A stretch of 64,000 nt of DNA from Taudactylus pleione (lineage: Eukaryota; Chordata; Amphibia; Anura; Myobatrachidae): the NCBI GenBank assembly GCA_031769625.1, contig JAUIMM010002556.1, positions 62,001-126,000 of the forward strand, in the 5' to 3' direction. The position numbers and the translations under genes are program-made. This document shows, in pieces, positions 45,100 through 57,040 of the stretch (position 1 is its first letter; every line of letters starts with the position of its first letter). The notes below the pieces were generated by a model. That model saw only the letters and a program-made list of their open reading frames with translations. It did no database searches and was not told the origin of the DNA.

Positions 45100-45643
45100 G
45101 GGGGTCATTCAGACCCGCTCGCGAGGGAAGGTCGCTCGCAAGTGGGTCGATGTTGGGTGAATGCGCACGATGGAGGGAGCTCCGTCGTGCGCATGCGCGA
45201 GACCCGGCGAGCGACGAGAAATACGTTGCTCGGGGTCTCGCACCAAAGGGGGCGTGCTGTAGATGGTGAGTGACAGCACACCCACTTTGGTGGGCGTGCC
45301 GGGGGCGTGGCTGCCAGACGGAGGCATTCCCATGGGAACGCCTATCGTCTGAGTCCGGCCCCACTGACATCAGTAATGATGTCAGTGGGAGTGATTTTGG
45401 CTCTGATAGAGCCAAAATCACTCCTGGACTTGCGGAAGCGAGACCCTACCACAGGGTCTCGTCGCAAGCCCGATGGTCGCGATAGTCTTTGACCATCGCG
45501 ACCATCATCATGGACGCTCGCATAAGCTGTGGGTGGTAACCCACAGCTATGCGAGCATCCAAAAGGCCACTCCACATTTAAATAGGACGGCCCTGATTCA
45601 GAGCGAGCGCTCTGGTCAGAGCGTTCAGCTCTGAATCAGGCCC
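45100..45643 (+). mobile_element. Harbinger-like MITE, ccatcgcgaccatc subfamily
   Basis: Starts GGGGGTCATTCAGACCCGC and ends GCTCTGAATCAGGCCC, flanked by TCA at 45097-45099 and 45644-45646. Four strong stem-loops are readable, including cactgacatca/tgatgtcagtg and gattttggctctga/tagagccaaaatc. Several 60-120-codon frames on both strands fall inside it and are not genes. Confidence 0.88.
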
Positions 45644-45827
45644 TCAGTGCGCTCTATGCTGCAGTTTAAATGACAAGCTGCAGGCATTTGTAGACGAAGA
45701 AGGGGAACATTTCTCAAAACGGAGGAGTGTCCAGATACAAAGTTACTTGCTCTTTTTTGCTTTGCTCCCAATTCACAATCAGCTCCATTATATGATTATT
45801 CTACCCTATGCATTTGTAAACTATTCT

Positions 45828-45935
45828 GTAACTACCTAATGTTTAATGTACTTTTGGTTTTTGGTTGTCCGGCACTACGAAACAGTTGTGGCGCCATATA
45901 AATTGAAGAGTGTAATAATATTACATAATTTTTGA
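45828..45935 (+). mobile_element. LINE2/SINE-type 3' tail
   Basis: The words tttggttgtccggcactacg and gttgtggcgccatataaatt followed by an ATA-rich tail resemble the 3' end of L2-type LINEs or their SINEs. No body can be traced. The stretch 45936-46692 shows nothing recognisable. Confidence 0.5.
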
Positions 45936-46692
45936 ACTGTAAAATTGTCTGATAATGATCAGATTAAAAAAACAACATGGCTGGCATGTTGTTTGACATG
46001 TTCTGCCTGTCTTCTTTAATATGCCCACTAGATGGAGCTAAAATATCCAAACAATCGGAAAGAATGGTAAAAATGAATTGCATGCACAGGTAATACTAAG
46101 ACCATATAAAGTGGTGGTTGGTGTCACTAGGGTGGGGCACGTGCCCTGGATGACAAGTTTTGGGGCTGACATTTTTATGGTTAAAAAAGCGCAAAAATTC
46201 AACTTCTCATTTGTGACAATCACATTTATAACACTCCGTGTGTATGTGTCGGTATTCTGTGATTGTAGGACAGAGTCAGGGGATGGTGTGCTGCCGAGAG
46301 AGGCAACAGCATTGGGTGAAAGGGAGGAGTTGGCTGAAGAATGAAGTTTAGAATACGTAGGGTTGCATGATGTGTCAGCAACGTAGGAAAGGTCACAATG
46401 GAGAGAATGTGGCCTTGTGTCGTGGAACCTAACCTAATGAACAAAATATTTGCAGCTACTGTACTACTTATGTATCAGAATGCACCATGTTTAAAGCCAT
46501 TATGCAACTTCACTTGCCTTGTATTACAACCACCAGCAGATCCTAGATATATCCTCGTTTAGCACCTAGTCCTAGGTGTCCTTTCGTTATGACTAAAGGA
46601 CACTAGCTGCCGCTGTCTAATGGTGCTGCCTTCATAGATCAGAGCGCTACCTTGGAGATTTCCTCCACAGTGTGATCCATGTATGAAACTCT

Positions 46693-47215
46693 GGGGGAGA
46701 TGTATGAAGGGGCGATAGGGGGCAAAACGGTAACGGCACATGTTAAGTGCTGCAGTTACCGCTTCGCTTCCCTGTGTGTAGTAGTGCGGGGAAGTGAGTA
46801 AAATGACAGGTGAGCTAGGCGCTCATGTCATTACCGGCATTCCTATCTTCAAGATAGGGCGCTGATGTGTCGCTGCCTCACGGTCACAGCACTGTCCCTG
46901 GCTGGCGGTTCCAACAGCGAGGGATTGTGCATACAAAAGGAGAAAAACATTTTTTTTTTAATTCACATGAGCTTCAGGTCAGGTGCCGTCTGGAAGTTTC
47001 TGACCAGCTCATGTGCAGACTCACTGCAAGCGCCGGTCAGAAGCCGAAAAGGGGAATGTGCAAATCGCCAGCCAGGTGATTTAGCACTCTCCCCTCTTCG
47101 GCAAAAGCGGAGATGATACATGCGGGCAGTGTCTGGACCTGCTTCACCGCGTAAAATAGGCGAGGCAGGTCCAGGCATTTAACGGCCGTTAGCCGCCACA
47201 TGATACATCTCCCCC
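46693..47215 (+). mobile_element. MITE, GGGGGAGATGTAT family (523 bp)
   Basis: Ends GGGGGAGATGTATGAAGG and ATGATACATCTCCCCC, flanked by TCT at 46690-46692 and 47216-47218. Confidence 0.83.
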
Positions 47216-47247
47216 TCTGTGTAGCGCACTTTGCAGATAAACTTACT

Positions 47248-47710
47248 GGGGTAGATGTATGAAAGCGGCACGTTAAGTGCCGCTATAACACTTCCTGCTT
47301 CGCCTCTTTACCGAGGTGAAGCAGGAAGCACTACCGATGAGATGTAAGAAAATCTCATCGGCCGGAGAGGGGGAGCGATAACTCCTCCCTCTGGCACTAC
47401 CCTCTAGAGACAGCAGCGCATCAGCCTAGTGGTGATGCGCTGTGTTTCTGTCCCGGATGGCTCCACTGAGCATGCGCGGGATCTCGCAAGTATCGCAAGA
47501 TCCCCGCGTGGAGCCCTGGAGCCGGCAGCCACCGCAGCAGGGACAGCGCTGTCCCTGCTGTGGGGAAAGGCTAGCGCCAGGCTGTAGCTGTCGATAACGA
47601 CAGCTACAGCCGGCCTAATGGTCATGCGGTATGACCGTTAGCAGCGCCGAGCGGCAGGGCCATGTACTATCTTTTAGATAGTAGGAGCGCCGATAACGAC
47701 AGGGGCGCAT
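47248..47710 (+). mobile_element. GGGGTAGATGTAT MITE, right end missing
   Basis: Starts GGGGTAGATGTATGAAAGC and follows the intact copy at 59255 through gcggcacgttaagtgccgct, catcagcctagtggtgatgc and gatagtaggagcgccgataa. It stops at about 47710, where the GGTTAGGCAC repeat begins. The right terminus was lost or replaced. Confidence 0.78.
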
Positions 47711-48035
47711 AGCGCATAGGTTTGGTTTAGGGCACCCGGGGGGACTTAGGCTTAGGCACCACCCCGGGAGGGTTAGGCTAGGGGGAGGGAGGGTTAGGCA
47801 CCCCCTGGGGGACTTAGGTTTAGGCAGCTGGGAAGGGGGGGTTAGGCACTTAGAGGGGGGATTAGGGTTAGGCACTTGGGGGGGAGGTTAGGGTTAGGCA
47901 CCCCTAAGGAGGGTTAGGTTAGTCAATACTTACCTATTGACGATCGGGATTTCCAGCGCTGTCGGGCTTCCGCTGCTGGGAACACTGCTTTGGTTGGCCA
48001 GGCGCTGCCGGGAATCGAACCGATTCCCTGCATAG
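47711..48035 (+). repeat. GGTTAGGCAC-rich repeat, copy 3
   Basis: The core runs 47720-47920. The right arm, cgggatttccagcgctgtcg then gggcttccgctgctgg and ggccaggcgctgccgggaat, matches the arm of copy 4 at 49440-49530 almost word for word. From 48036 to 48746 I see nothing recognisable. Confidence 0.72.
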
Positions 48036-49087
48036 ACCCTCTTACGATTGAATGTATATGCTAAATTGATGGTGAGTCCTATGGTGTGTCTAAACACGCA
48101 CCAAGCGGTTATTAAGCATCTGAAGAGGCTCAAAGTGGGCATCTTAGTCCTTAGCACATGTGTGTACACGGCTGTACACCAGGGAAGGGCTTGTAGCGCC
48201 ATTTGCATAAAGTCGCAGTAGTAATACTGGCAAAAAGCGGACTCTGCTGCAGCAGCCGACTCAAAAACAGGCCCAATGAGTTAATGCTGTATGTATATAT
48301 GTATGTATAATGAGAATATAAATGACTTTGATTTGTGTAATGGATAGCATTCTATATGTGTACGGTCTTATACTGTGTGCAGTGCAATAATAATATGTAT
48401 TGAAGGGGGTCTAAAAATGCTCAAGTAAGTTGCATTAAGGCAATGATCAGTGGTAACGTCATACTGGAGACTACGGTACCCTACTCTCTGCCTAGACACC
48501 AGTCGTCAGACTGCACTTAGAACAACTTGTCTTGCATCGCGATGTTCCTGGAATTGTATTCACATTTTGGCAACTATCCTTCCAATGTCTCAGATGTCGA
48601 TGGTCTGTGGTGTCTTTCAGCTCAGCGTTCCATTCCATCCAGTCTCGAGACCATAGTTCTAATTCTTCAGTTGTTCAAAACTCTGAAGTGCACAGACGAC
48701 GCTATCGCTGTGTTTTAGGAAGAGCTGAGGGATAATTTCACTTGTGAAACCAGCGCTTTCCATCAAATGCACTCGACACACTCAGGCCTTTCAAAAAAAT
48801 TTAACAGAATATGATCTGTTTAATATATGGAGGGCAAAACACCTGACGGTACGGGATTATACCTTTTATTCACATGTCCACAGGTCATATTCTAGAACTG
48901 ATTTAGCCCTGACAGATAAGTGGACTTTGCAACAGGTCCGAAAGGGGGCTATACTCCCTATGACATGGTCTGACCATGCACCTCTTAGTTTGGAGTGGGT
49001 TTTGGGGTCACCTTGTATGGTGCCTAGACCTTGGTGGTTGGGAGCATATCTTCTGTCTGATTTGGACATCAAACAGGCCCTTTCCTG

Positions 49088-49575
49088 GGTATACAATCGG
49101 GAAGCTGGCTGCCGGAATCCCGACAGCCGGCTTCCCGACTGCTTTATCCCGGCGTGGGATAAATGACCGGCATCTATATCTAGACGCCTGTCATTTCCCC
49201 GACGCCGGGAGACCGGTGCCTGGACAGCCGCAGGGGGGGAGGGTTAGGTTTAGGGCACTCGGGGGAAACTTAGGGTCAGGCACCCACCCGGGAGGGTTAG
49301 GCACCCCCGAGGGGGACAGGGTTAGGCACCCCCCGGGGGACTTAGCTTTAGGCAGCGGAGAAGGGGGAGGGTTAGGGTTAGGCACTTAGAGGGGGCAGGT
49401 TAGGGTTAGGGGGTTAGGTTAGTTTATACTTACCTTTAGCGACGATCAGGATTTCCAGCGCTGTCGGGCTTCCGCTGCCGGCAACTCTGCTTTTGTTGGC
49501 CAGGCGCTGCCAGGAATCGAACCGCCGGCCATGCAGCCGGAGGTATTTCATACCGATTCCCTTTCCCGTACCCTT
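49088..49575 (+). repeat. GGTTAGGCAC-rich repeat, copy 4, nested in LINE
   Basis: Begins GGGTATACAATCGGGAAGC and ends near ATACCGATTCCC. The core ggttaggcacc units occupy 49225-49430. The arms match copies 2 and 3. It is the most complete copy, because both borders are set by LINE coding sequence, and is about 490 bp. Confidence 0.78.
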
Positions 49576-50340
49576 TCTATGTATATGGAAACTAATAAAC
49601 CAACAGATACCTCTGTTTTTAATTATTGGTGTACTTTAAAAGCAGTAGTACGAAGGACAGCTATTCAATCGGATGCGTGTATTAAAAAGGTTAATTTACA
49701 ATGACATGTTGCATTGGAAGCCCGTATAAATGATTTAGAGGAGCGACATAAACGTTCCCCTTCCAATGCTACTATTTTTAAGTATCTGCTTAGGGCCAGG
49801 GATGAATGGAACAGTTTCACTTTATGTGAGATGCATAGAAATTTATTTAGGTTGAGACAAAAGTTTTACGTTCAGGGTGACAGAGCAGGCAGAATGCTGG
49901 CGCGGAAACTAAGGGGGAAACTTGCCAAAGAGAGAATTTGCACGATTTTTAATAAAGTTGGTGCGAAAGTGTTGGATCCTCTAGATATAGCCAATGCCTT
50001 TGCTGAGTACTACTCGCAACTTTACAATTTATCTGGTGATCGGCAAGTTTATCAACCTAAGACAGCTGAGATTGCTAAATTCTTGGATGCTATTAATCTC
50101 CCATCATTACAGGAGGATTCAATTCAATCCCTTAGCAATCCATGGTCGGAAGAAGAAATAGTTGCTGCTATAGAATCCTTACCGTTAGATAAAGCTCCCG
50201 GCCCAGATGGCTATATCAATGCTTTTTATAAAACTTTCAAGGAGGAATTGGCTCCAGTTCTTATGTTACTGTATAACGAAACCTCAGACAGAGGATGTTT
50301 CCCAAAAGAGATGCTGGAGGCACAAATTGTAGCACTTAAC

Positions 50341-50757
50341 TCCCCCCTCCGGCGCTACCCGCAAGAGACCACAGCGCATCAGCCTAGTGCTGATGCGCTG
50401 TGTCTCTGTCCCGGCCGGCTCCACTGAGCATGCGCGGGATCTCGCAAGTATCGCGAGGTCCCCGCGTGCAGCCTGGAGCAGGGACAGCGCTGTACCTGCT
50501 GTGGGGATAGGCTAGCGCCAGGCTGCAGCTGTCGATAACGACAGCTACAACCGGCCGAACGGTCATGCGGTATGACCGTTCGTACATGGCCCTGCCACTC
50601 GGCGCTGCTATCTTGTAGATAGCAGCGCTGATAATGACAGGGGCACATAGCGCCTCTGTCATTTACCACCCAGACCCCCAATTATACATCGGGGAGAAGC
50701 GATATCAGCTCACATAACGTGCGCTGATACCACTTCTAGGCTTCATACATATACCCC
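50341..50757 (+). mobile_element. GGGGTAGATGTAT MITE, left end missing, in LINE
   Basis: It matches the intact copy at 59255 from gcgctaccc onward and ends TTCATACATATACCCC. The left 140 bp of the family are absent. LINE sequence stops before the RT catalytic motif and resumes after it, so insertion was accompanied or followed by deletion. Confidence 0.78.
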
Positions 50758-51203
50758 ATTGTGTCTTACCAACACTGAATCTTCATTGGTGTCCTTCCAT
50801 AAAACATTGGAGAAATACTCCAGAATGTCCTATTATAAACTAAATACGGCCAAAACAGAAGCACTCACGATAAACTTTTCTCCTGAGCTTTTGACTAAAC
50901 TCAAAGGGGTTTATAACTACGCATGGCAAGATAAGAGTCTTACATATTTGGGGGTTCAGATTCCAAAGAGGGGGGCTGATATTGTAACATGCAATTACCT
51001 CCCCCTCTTGACTAAATGTTCACTTTTGACAGCTGACTGGATGTTACAAGAAGTTTCATTGCTGCCTTAAAAATGGTTCTGTTATCTAAGTTATTTCGTA
51101 CAATTCCTAAGTTACTCCCCTTGTCGCTGTTATCTAAGTTTAATGGGATTTTTATAAAATATGTTTGGAAGTCCAAAAAACCTAGATTGTCTAGACATAT
51201 TAT

Positions 51204-51435
51204 GGCCCTCATCCAGAGGCGCTCGCAAAATGCGAGCGGTCGCTCTGAATGTGGGCGGCCGCTTGTGCTTTGAAGTGCGGCCTCCTGGTCGTTAGCTAAG
51301 CTGTGGGTTACCACCCACAGCTTTATCGACCGACCAGATTGATGGTCGCGATGGTCAAGACCATCGCGACCATCGGGCTTCCGACGGAACCCTCGTTTCA
51401 ACAGTGATGTCAGTGGGGAGCTTCCTGCTCGATCA
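51204..51435 (+). mobile_element. Harbinger-like MITE, right part deleted
   Basis: Starts GGCCCTCATCCAGAGGCGC after TAT (51201-51203). It follows the ccatcgcgaccatc subfamily, then breaks off near cttcctgctcgatca. No right TIR. From 51436 to 52612 I see nothing recognisable except frequent short ORFs with no domain. Confidence 0.7.
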
Positions 51436-52615
51436 TATAGTGGCCTCATGGGGAAGGGCCAGGGAAGAGATAGGGGAGGCCAGGAGGTGCTGGGGATAAA
51501 AGAAGAGGAAGCTACAAGTGAGAAAGATAATAAACAGGAAAATTGACAGGCCCAAACAGCGCCCCCTGCCCTGTGGTGCCCTGTGCCATGGCACTGGTCA
51601 CACTACCCTGCAACCAAACATATATTTATTCTCCTTCTATACTCAAACAACCCTCAGATCAACAAATCAGCATTGCTATGACCCCACTAAACACCTTTTC
51701 TTACTGCCAACTGGCTGCACCTCATGTATTAAACATCTAATTTTATACAGGCTGTAAGAAATATATTTGCCGACTTCAAAGTGCTTCTCTTCAGGAGGAA
51801 CCCACCGAGGAGATGCAGCTGATCTCTTTTGGGCTGGACAGGATGGGGCGTGGCTCTCACGTCAAGTGTTGATTATAATAACATGGTACCTAGAGGGTTA
51901 CTTTAGAAGATATAGCACTGCATGGCCAGCTGTGGATTGAAATGTTTATTTTTGGTTGCGCTGCATAATTAGCAGGGCTACGCAGCATTGAAACTGTCTG
52001 GCCAACCCTTCCCATATAATGCATTTTGTGTTACTTTCATTACAGCTCTTGGCAGGATGGCAACACTCACTTATACAAACAGGCAGCATTTTGATGATGT
52101 CGCAGGGGATATATTTAGCGCTGCTTTTGGATGCATGAACTCGGTGACTGATAGGAGGTGCAGCTTATTGCCATTATCTTTGCACACGGCGCTGTGATGT
52201 TATTGTAGGTCAGTTTACTCCTACTGGGCACTAAGATTTACAGAAGCTCCCAGATACAATTTTTTCTTGGTCAAATTGTTAGAGAGCAATGTGCTCCGGC
52301 ACTAGGACCCGGAGTTAACAGGAGGTTCAACCTCCGATTCGATGACAGGTGTAAGACCCTGATTACATGCAATTACCACTGTTGTGACCACAGCTGAGTT
52401 ATGACTGTGTACCGATGTTACCACCTTTGTATTTCCACTGTTGCCAATAAAGCCTTACATCCACTTTTCGCATCCGCTGTGTCCCTATTGGGGTCACTCC
52501 AAGGTTCCACCAATAGGTCATATCAATAGAAATATCACTGTTATCGAAAGGTGGATGGTCCTATAAGTTTGCTGCAGTGTTCCAACAAAAGATCCTGCCA
52601 TGCAATAAGGCAATA

Positions 52616-53393
52616 GGGGCTAATTCTGAGTTGTACAAATCTCGACTCGTGGACGCAGACGCCGAGGTTTTTGCTTAGAGCGCATTCGCAGAAGCAATTA
52701 CACACCTTTATGTATGTCCGTAAAGAACATGGACCCGGATTTGTCTTTCTGTGAAATAGGGAGATTTGAGAAGTGAACTGGGACTTGACAGTGCAACCAC
52801 TTGTAACCACCCTGACATATGGGAGCGTGGCGCCAGGTTTCAAACCTCCATACGGGTAAGGGAAGCCTGTCTCTGAGGTATTTCTGGCATCTAGCACAGG
52901 GCTGGTGCAAGTGCAGATATTAATGATGACAATTACGGCGGCCGGCATAAAATCAATGGACGGCACAGGTTTCTGCTTGCACACGCACGAGCCCCCATTA
53001 TTAGTTGAACAGATGTTATATTAGTGTAAGGCATACACACCCGGAAGGGTAGGCATTTCTCCGGCATTCTGCCCACCTCCTAGTGAACTGGGCAGAATGA
53101 GGAGAATTCCTGTGGCGATCGCGGGTTTCCATGTAGGGGGCAAAGCTTAATGACGTGATTCTACATGAATCACGTAATTTGGCCCCACCCTCTATATAAA
53201 TTTTAGCCAATCGCGGCAATTTTACCACGAGGGGTGGCGTTTAATGCTGCGAATTGTCAGGCCCCGCCCCCATCACCACCCTCCTGCTTCTCTTACCCGG
53301 GCTTCTCCCGTGATGAGATATTAAAAGGTAGGCAAAGTATGGTGTAACTTAGTAAATCTGCAGGCACTTTGCGTGCATCTGACAATCAGCCCC
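52616..53393 (+). mobile_element. Possible long Harbinger-like element
   Basis: Ends GGGGCTAATTCTGAG and CTGACAATCAGCCCC are imperfect inverted repeats. ATA flanks at 52613-52615 and 53394-53396. A second repeat appears inside at about 53015-53335 (ggtaggcatttctcc ... taccttttaatatctcatca on the opposite strand), sharing gggtaggcaa-type ends with 61808. Confidence 0.5.
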
Positions 53394-53523
53394 ATAGAGT
53401 CACGATTCTACAGCAAACAGGAACGCACCTGGGGAGTCTTCACATCAGCATATATTCACCAAGCAAATCACAGGTTACTCTCTCCCCCTGTAGTATTCAT
53501 AGCTTGGAACAACAAAAAAGATA

Positions 53524-55190
53524 ACAACTTTAACATACATGGTACTCAATAACATACATGGTACTCAATAACATACATGGTACACAATAACATGCATGGT
53601 ACACAATAACATACATGGTACTCAATAACATACATGGTACACAATAACATATATGGTACTCAATAACATACATGGTACACAATAATATGCATGGTACACA
53701 ATATCATACATGGTACTCAATAACATATATGGTACTCAATAACATATGGTACACAATAACATGCATGGTACACAATATCATACATGGTACACAATAACAT
53801 ACATGGTACTCAATAACATACATGGTACACAATAACATCCATGGTACACAATAATATGCATGGTACACAATATCATACATGGTACACAATAACATACATG
53901 GTACTCAATAACATACATGGTACACAATAACATACATGGTACTCAATAACATATGGTACACAATAATATGCATGGTACACAATATCATATATGGTACACA
54001 ATAACATACATGGTACACAATAACATACATGGTACACAATAACATACATGGTACTCAATAACATCCATGGTACACAATAATATGCATGGTACACAATATC
54101 ATACATGGTACACAATAACATACATGGTACTCAATAACATACACGGTAGACATTAGCCTACATGATACACAATAACATACACGGTAGACATTAGCCTACA
54201 TGGTACACAATAACATACATGGTACACAATAACATACATGGTACACAATAATATGCATGGTACACAATATCATACATGGTACACAATAACATACATGGTA
54301 CACAATAATATGCATGGTACTCAATAACAAGCATGGTACACAATAACATGCATGGTACACAATATCATACATGGTACTCAATAACATACATGGTACTCAA
54401 TAACATGCATGGTACACAATAACATACATAGTACTCAATAACATGCATGGTACACATTAGCCTACATGGTACACAATAACATGCATGGTAATCAATAACA
54501 TCCATGGTACTCAATAACATGCATGGTACACAATAACGTATATAGTACACAATAACATACACGGTAGACATTAGCCTACATGGTACACAATAACATACAC
54601 GGTACACAATAACATGCATGGTACACAATAACATACATGGTACACAATAACATACTCGGTACACAATAACATACACGGTACACAATAACATACACGGTAC
54701 ACAATAACATACATGGTACACAATAACATACTCGGTACACAATAACATACACGGTACATAATAACATACACAGTACACAATAACATACACGGTACACAAT
54801 AACATACACGGTACAGAATAACATACACAGTACACAATAACATACACGGTACACAATAACATACATAGTACACAATAACATACACGGTACATAATAACAT
54901 ACACAGTACACAATAACATACACGGTACACAATAACATACACGGTACACAATAACATACATAGTACACAATAACACACACGGTACACAATAACATACACG
55001 GTACACAATAACATACATGGTACACAATAACATACATAGTACACGATAACACACACGGTACACAATAACATACATAGTACACAATAACATACACGGTACA
55101 CAATAACATACATAGTACACAATAACACACACGGTACACAATAACATACATAGTACACAATAACATACATTATACACAATAAGACTGTGG
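53524..55190. repeat. 19-bp minisatellite
   Basis: About 87 units of catacatggtacacaataa with variants (acacgg, actcaa, atgcat, attagcc). Variants are clustered: catggtactc is common in the left part and cacggtacac in 54540-55140, which suggests local duplication of unit blocks. The unit is 19 bp, so each frame sees the same three readings in turn. Minus-strand frames of up to 286 codons (CYCVPCMLLCT...) are artefacts. From 55191 to 55498 nothing is recognised. Confidence 0.95.
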
Positions 55191-55498
55191 TGAGAAAATG
55201 GTTCCCTTACCGCAGCACATTCCATTCTTCTTGGTAATTACACAAGTTTCATGTCAGGAGCTGAGACCTAACCATCTTGAATATAATAGACCCATTCTCT
55301 CTTTCCCACACATAGGATCATGTATCTGACAAAGTACAATCCCTTAGGCAGCTACATCATTTTTTTTTAAATAAAAACAAGATAATGTTATTTTTACTCT
55401 TACAGAAATGTCAGGGCTGGCGGGACGCGGTAAACCCTTTAAATGCTGCAGGAAGGCGTCACGTCTCTCCATCTGCACCAATTCCTCTTCATTCTTGT

Positions 55499-55670
55499 TG
55501 GGTTTCCACCTCTGGCACTTAGAGGAGGTATTAGGGTTAGGCACTTGGGGGGGATGTTAGGGTTAGACACCCCTAAGGGAGGGTTAGGGGGTAGAATTAG
55601 GTTAGCGATACTTATCTTAGGGATGATCGGGATCTTCACCCTTGCCGGGCTGCCGCTGTCGGGATTTGAT
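55499..55670 (+). repeat. GGTTAGGCAC-rich repeat, copy 5 (partial)
   Basis: The core with tagggttaggcacttgg and aggttagcgatacttatctt is followed by the right arm gatcgggatcttcacccttg. The left arm is missing. From 55671 to 56437 nothing is recognised except a fragment at about 55830-55960 with ccatacttgcctac, a word also found reversed at 62170. Confidence 0.6.
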
Positions 55671-56437
55671 GGTAATAACTACTACACCCTTGCGCCAACC
55701 CTGGGTAGTGGAGCCATGGAGAACCCCGCACTGGCCATGATTAAGTCCTACCTCTACATTTTGAGTTCTCCAGATTAAAGACAAATCTGAATGCACGGCT
55801 TTATTAATGAGAAGATACCAGTGCTCACTCCATACTTGCCTACTTTTGAAAACTAGTTTCAGGGAGATTGTAGGTGGTAGCAGAATGTCCCATGCGCCAC
55901 GCCGCTGGGGGTGTGTCATAACCCCGCCCAAAGGACGTGTCTAGCTCCACTTGTGGGTGTGTCTATTATCACTGCATTTTATTGACCACTCTGTTAGCTC
56001 CCCAAAACATTTACTACCTGTCACTCTAACATTGTATATTAGTTCCCTGTGTATGCTAAGGATACTGCCTTTGAACCTCTATATACCTGCCTATACCTTC
56101 TAATATCCTGCCTATAAACCTCTAAGGATGACGCTAATTTGCGTACGTAGTCATACAGTAAATAAAGACTCCAGACCTAGAACCTGTGGTTCCAAAGCAC
56201 AAAGTATTATTCATGTAAAAGTACAGCAGTTACACGCTATGATCCTCATATAATGTTAGCGCAAAGAGATTATACAGACCCAAGTACAATTATACATACG
56301 CAGCGCTCTCTGGTCCAGATGTTAGGCATCAGCAGGAAACCCCTCGTCAATCAGCATTCAGCACGAAGACTAGGAACCCAGGGTCAGAGCACACATATTT
56401 ATACCCCCCAGGAATAAACAACACAATAGAGAAGTTT

Positions 56438-57037
56438 GGGCCTGATTCAGAGCCGTTCGCTATTTGCGGTCGTTCGTTCAAAAACAAGGGGTGGCTATTC
56501 AAATGATCCGTTCGCAAATTGCAGTCTGTTCACACCTCTAAGTCTGAACGAGCGAGCACAAAACATACGCTCGTTTATTTGTTAAAAACGCCCCCTGGCC
56601 GCTCGCACCATACGTCATGTCCGCTATTTATTAGATTAATCGAGTACATCGACCAGCGTATGAACTGCTCGCTATTCTTGTGGTTGGTTTTTTCAACCGC
56701 TATTTTGCGAGCAGTTCTGGCTATAAAATAACCCAGTGACGTGGTCAATGACGTTGCTGTATTAATTATGCACACCCATAAAACGCCCGTTTTGACCTTT
56801 AAGCACGCCTGCGTTCGGATCTCCACTCCCCGTTTTCAAGCACCTTCCCCTGTTACCACCCACATACGCCTCATTCTGTCACTCAAAATAGCAGGATTCG
56901 CTATATTGCGAGCACATGAATTTCGGCCGCACTGACTGGTTCGCGCATGCGTATAACGATCCGTACGCATGCGCAGATGTGCGAACATCGCTCGGAACGA
57001 GCGTACTGCCGCTAGCGAGTGGCTCTGAATGAGGGCC
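56438..57037 (+). mobile_element. 600-bp Harbinger-like MITE, copy B
   Basis: Starts GGGCCTGATTCAGAGCCG and ends GGCTCTGAATGAGGGCC, flanked by TTT at 56435-56437 and 57038-57040. It differs from copies A and C mainly by single substitutions and a few short indels. Confidence 0.93.
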
Positions 57038-57040
57038 TTT

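Larger units (their letters stand above)
48747..51203 (+). mobile_element. Second L1-clade LINE fragment, with nested elements
   Basis: ORF2 only, on the + strand, in three pieces. The first, 48747-49087, covers the end of the endonuclease (YTFYSHVHRSYSRTDLALTD, WSDHAPLSLEW). The second, 49576-50340, covers the region before the RT and RT motif 0-2 (LRQKFYVQGDRAGRMLARKL, DKAPGPDGYINAFYK with the Asp kept). The third, 50758-51203, covers the post-catalytic part (ESSLVSFHKTLEKYSRMSYY, LTYLGVQIPKRG). A stop at 49700-49702 and frameshifts are present. The RT catalytic segment between pieces two and three is missing. The 5' part and ORF1 are absent. Confidence 0.88.

Noticed and set aside
54365..55225. 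286-codon Cys/Val/Tyr-rich frame on the minus strand
   Set aside because: It is a 19-bp minisatellite read in three rotating phases. All three minus-strand frames are open here, as expected from the repeat and not from a gene.
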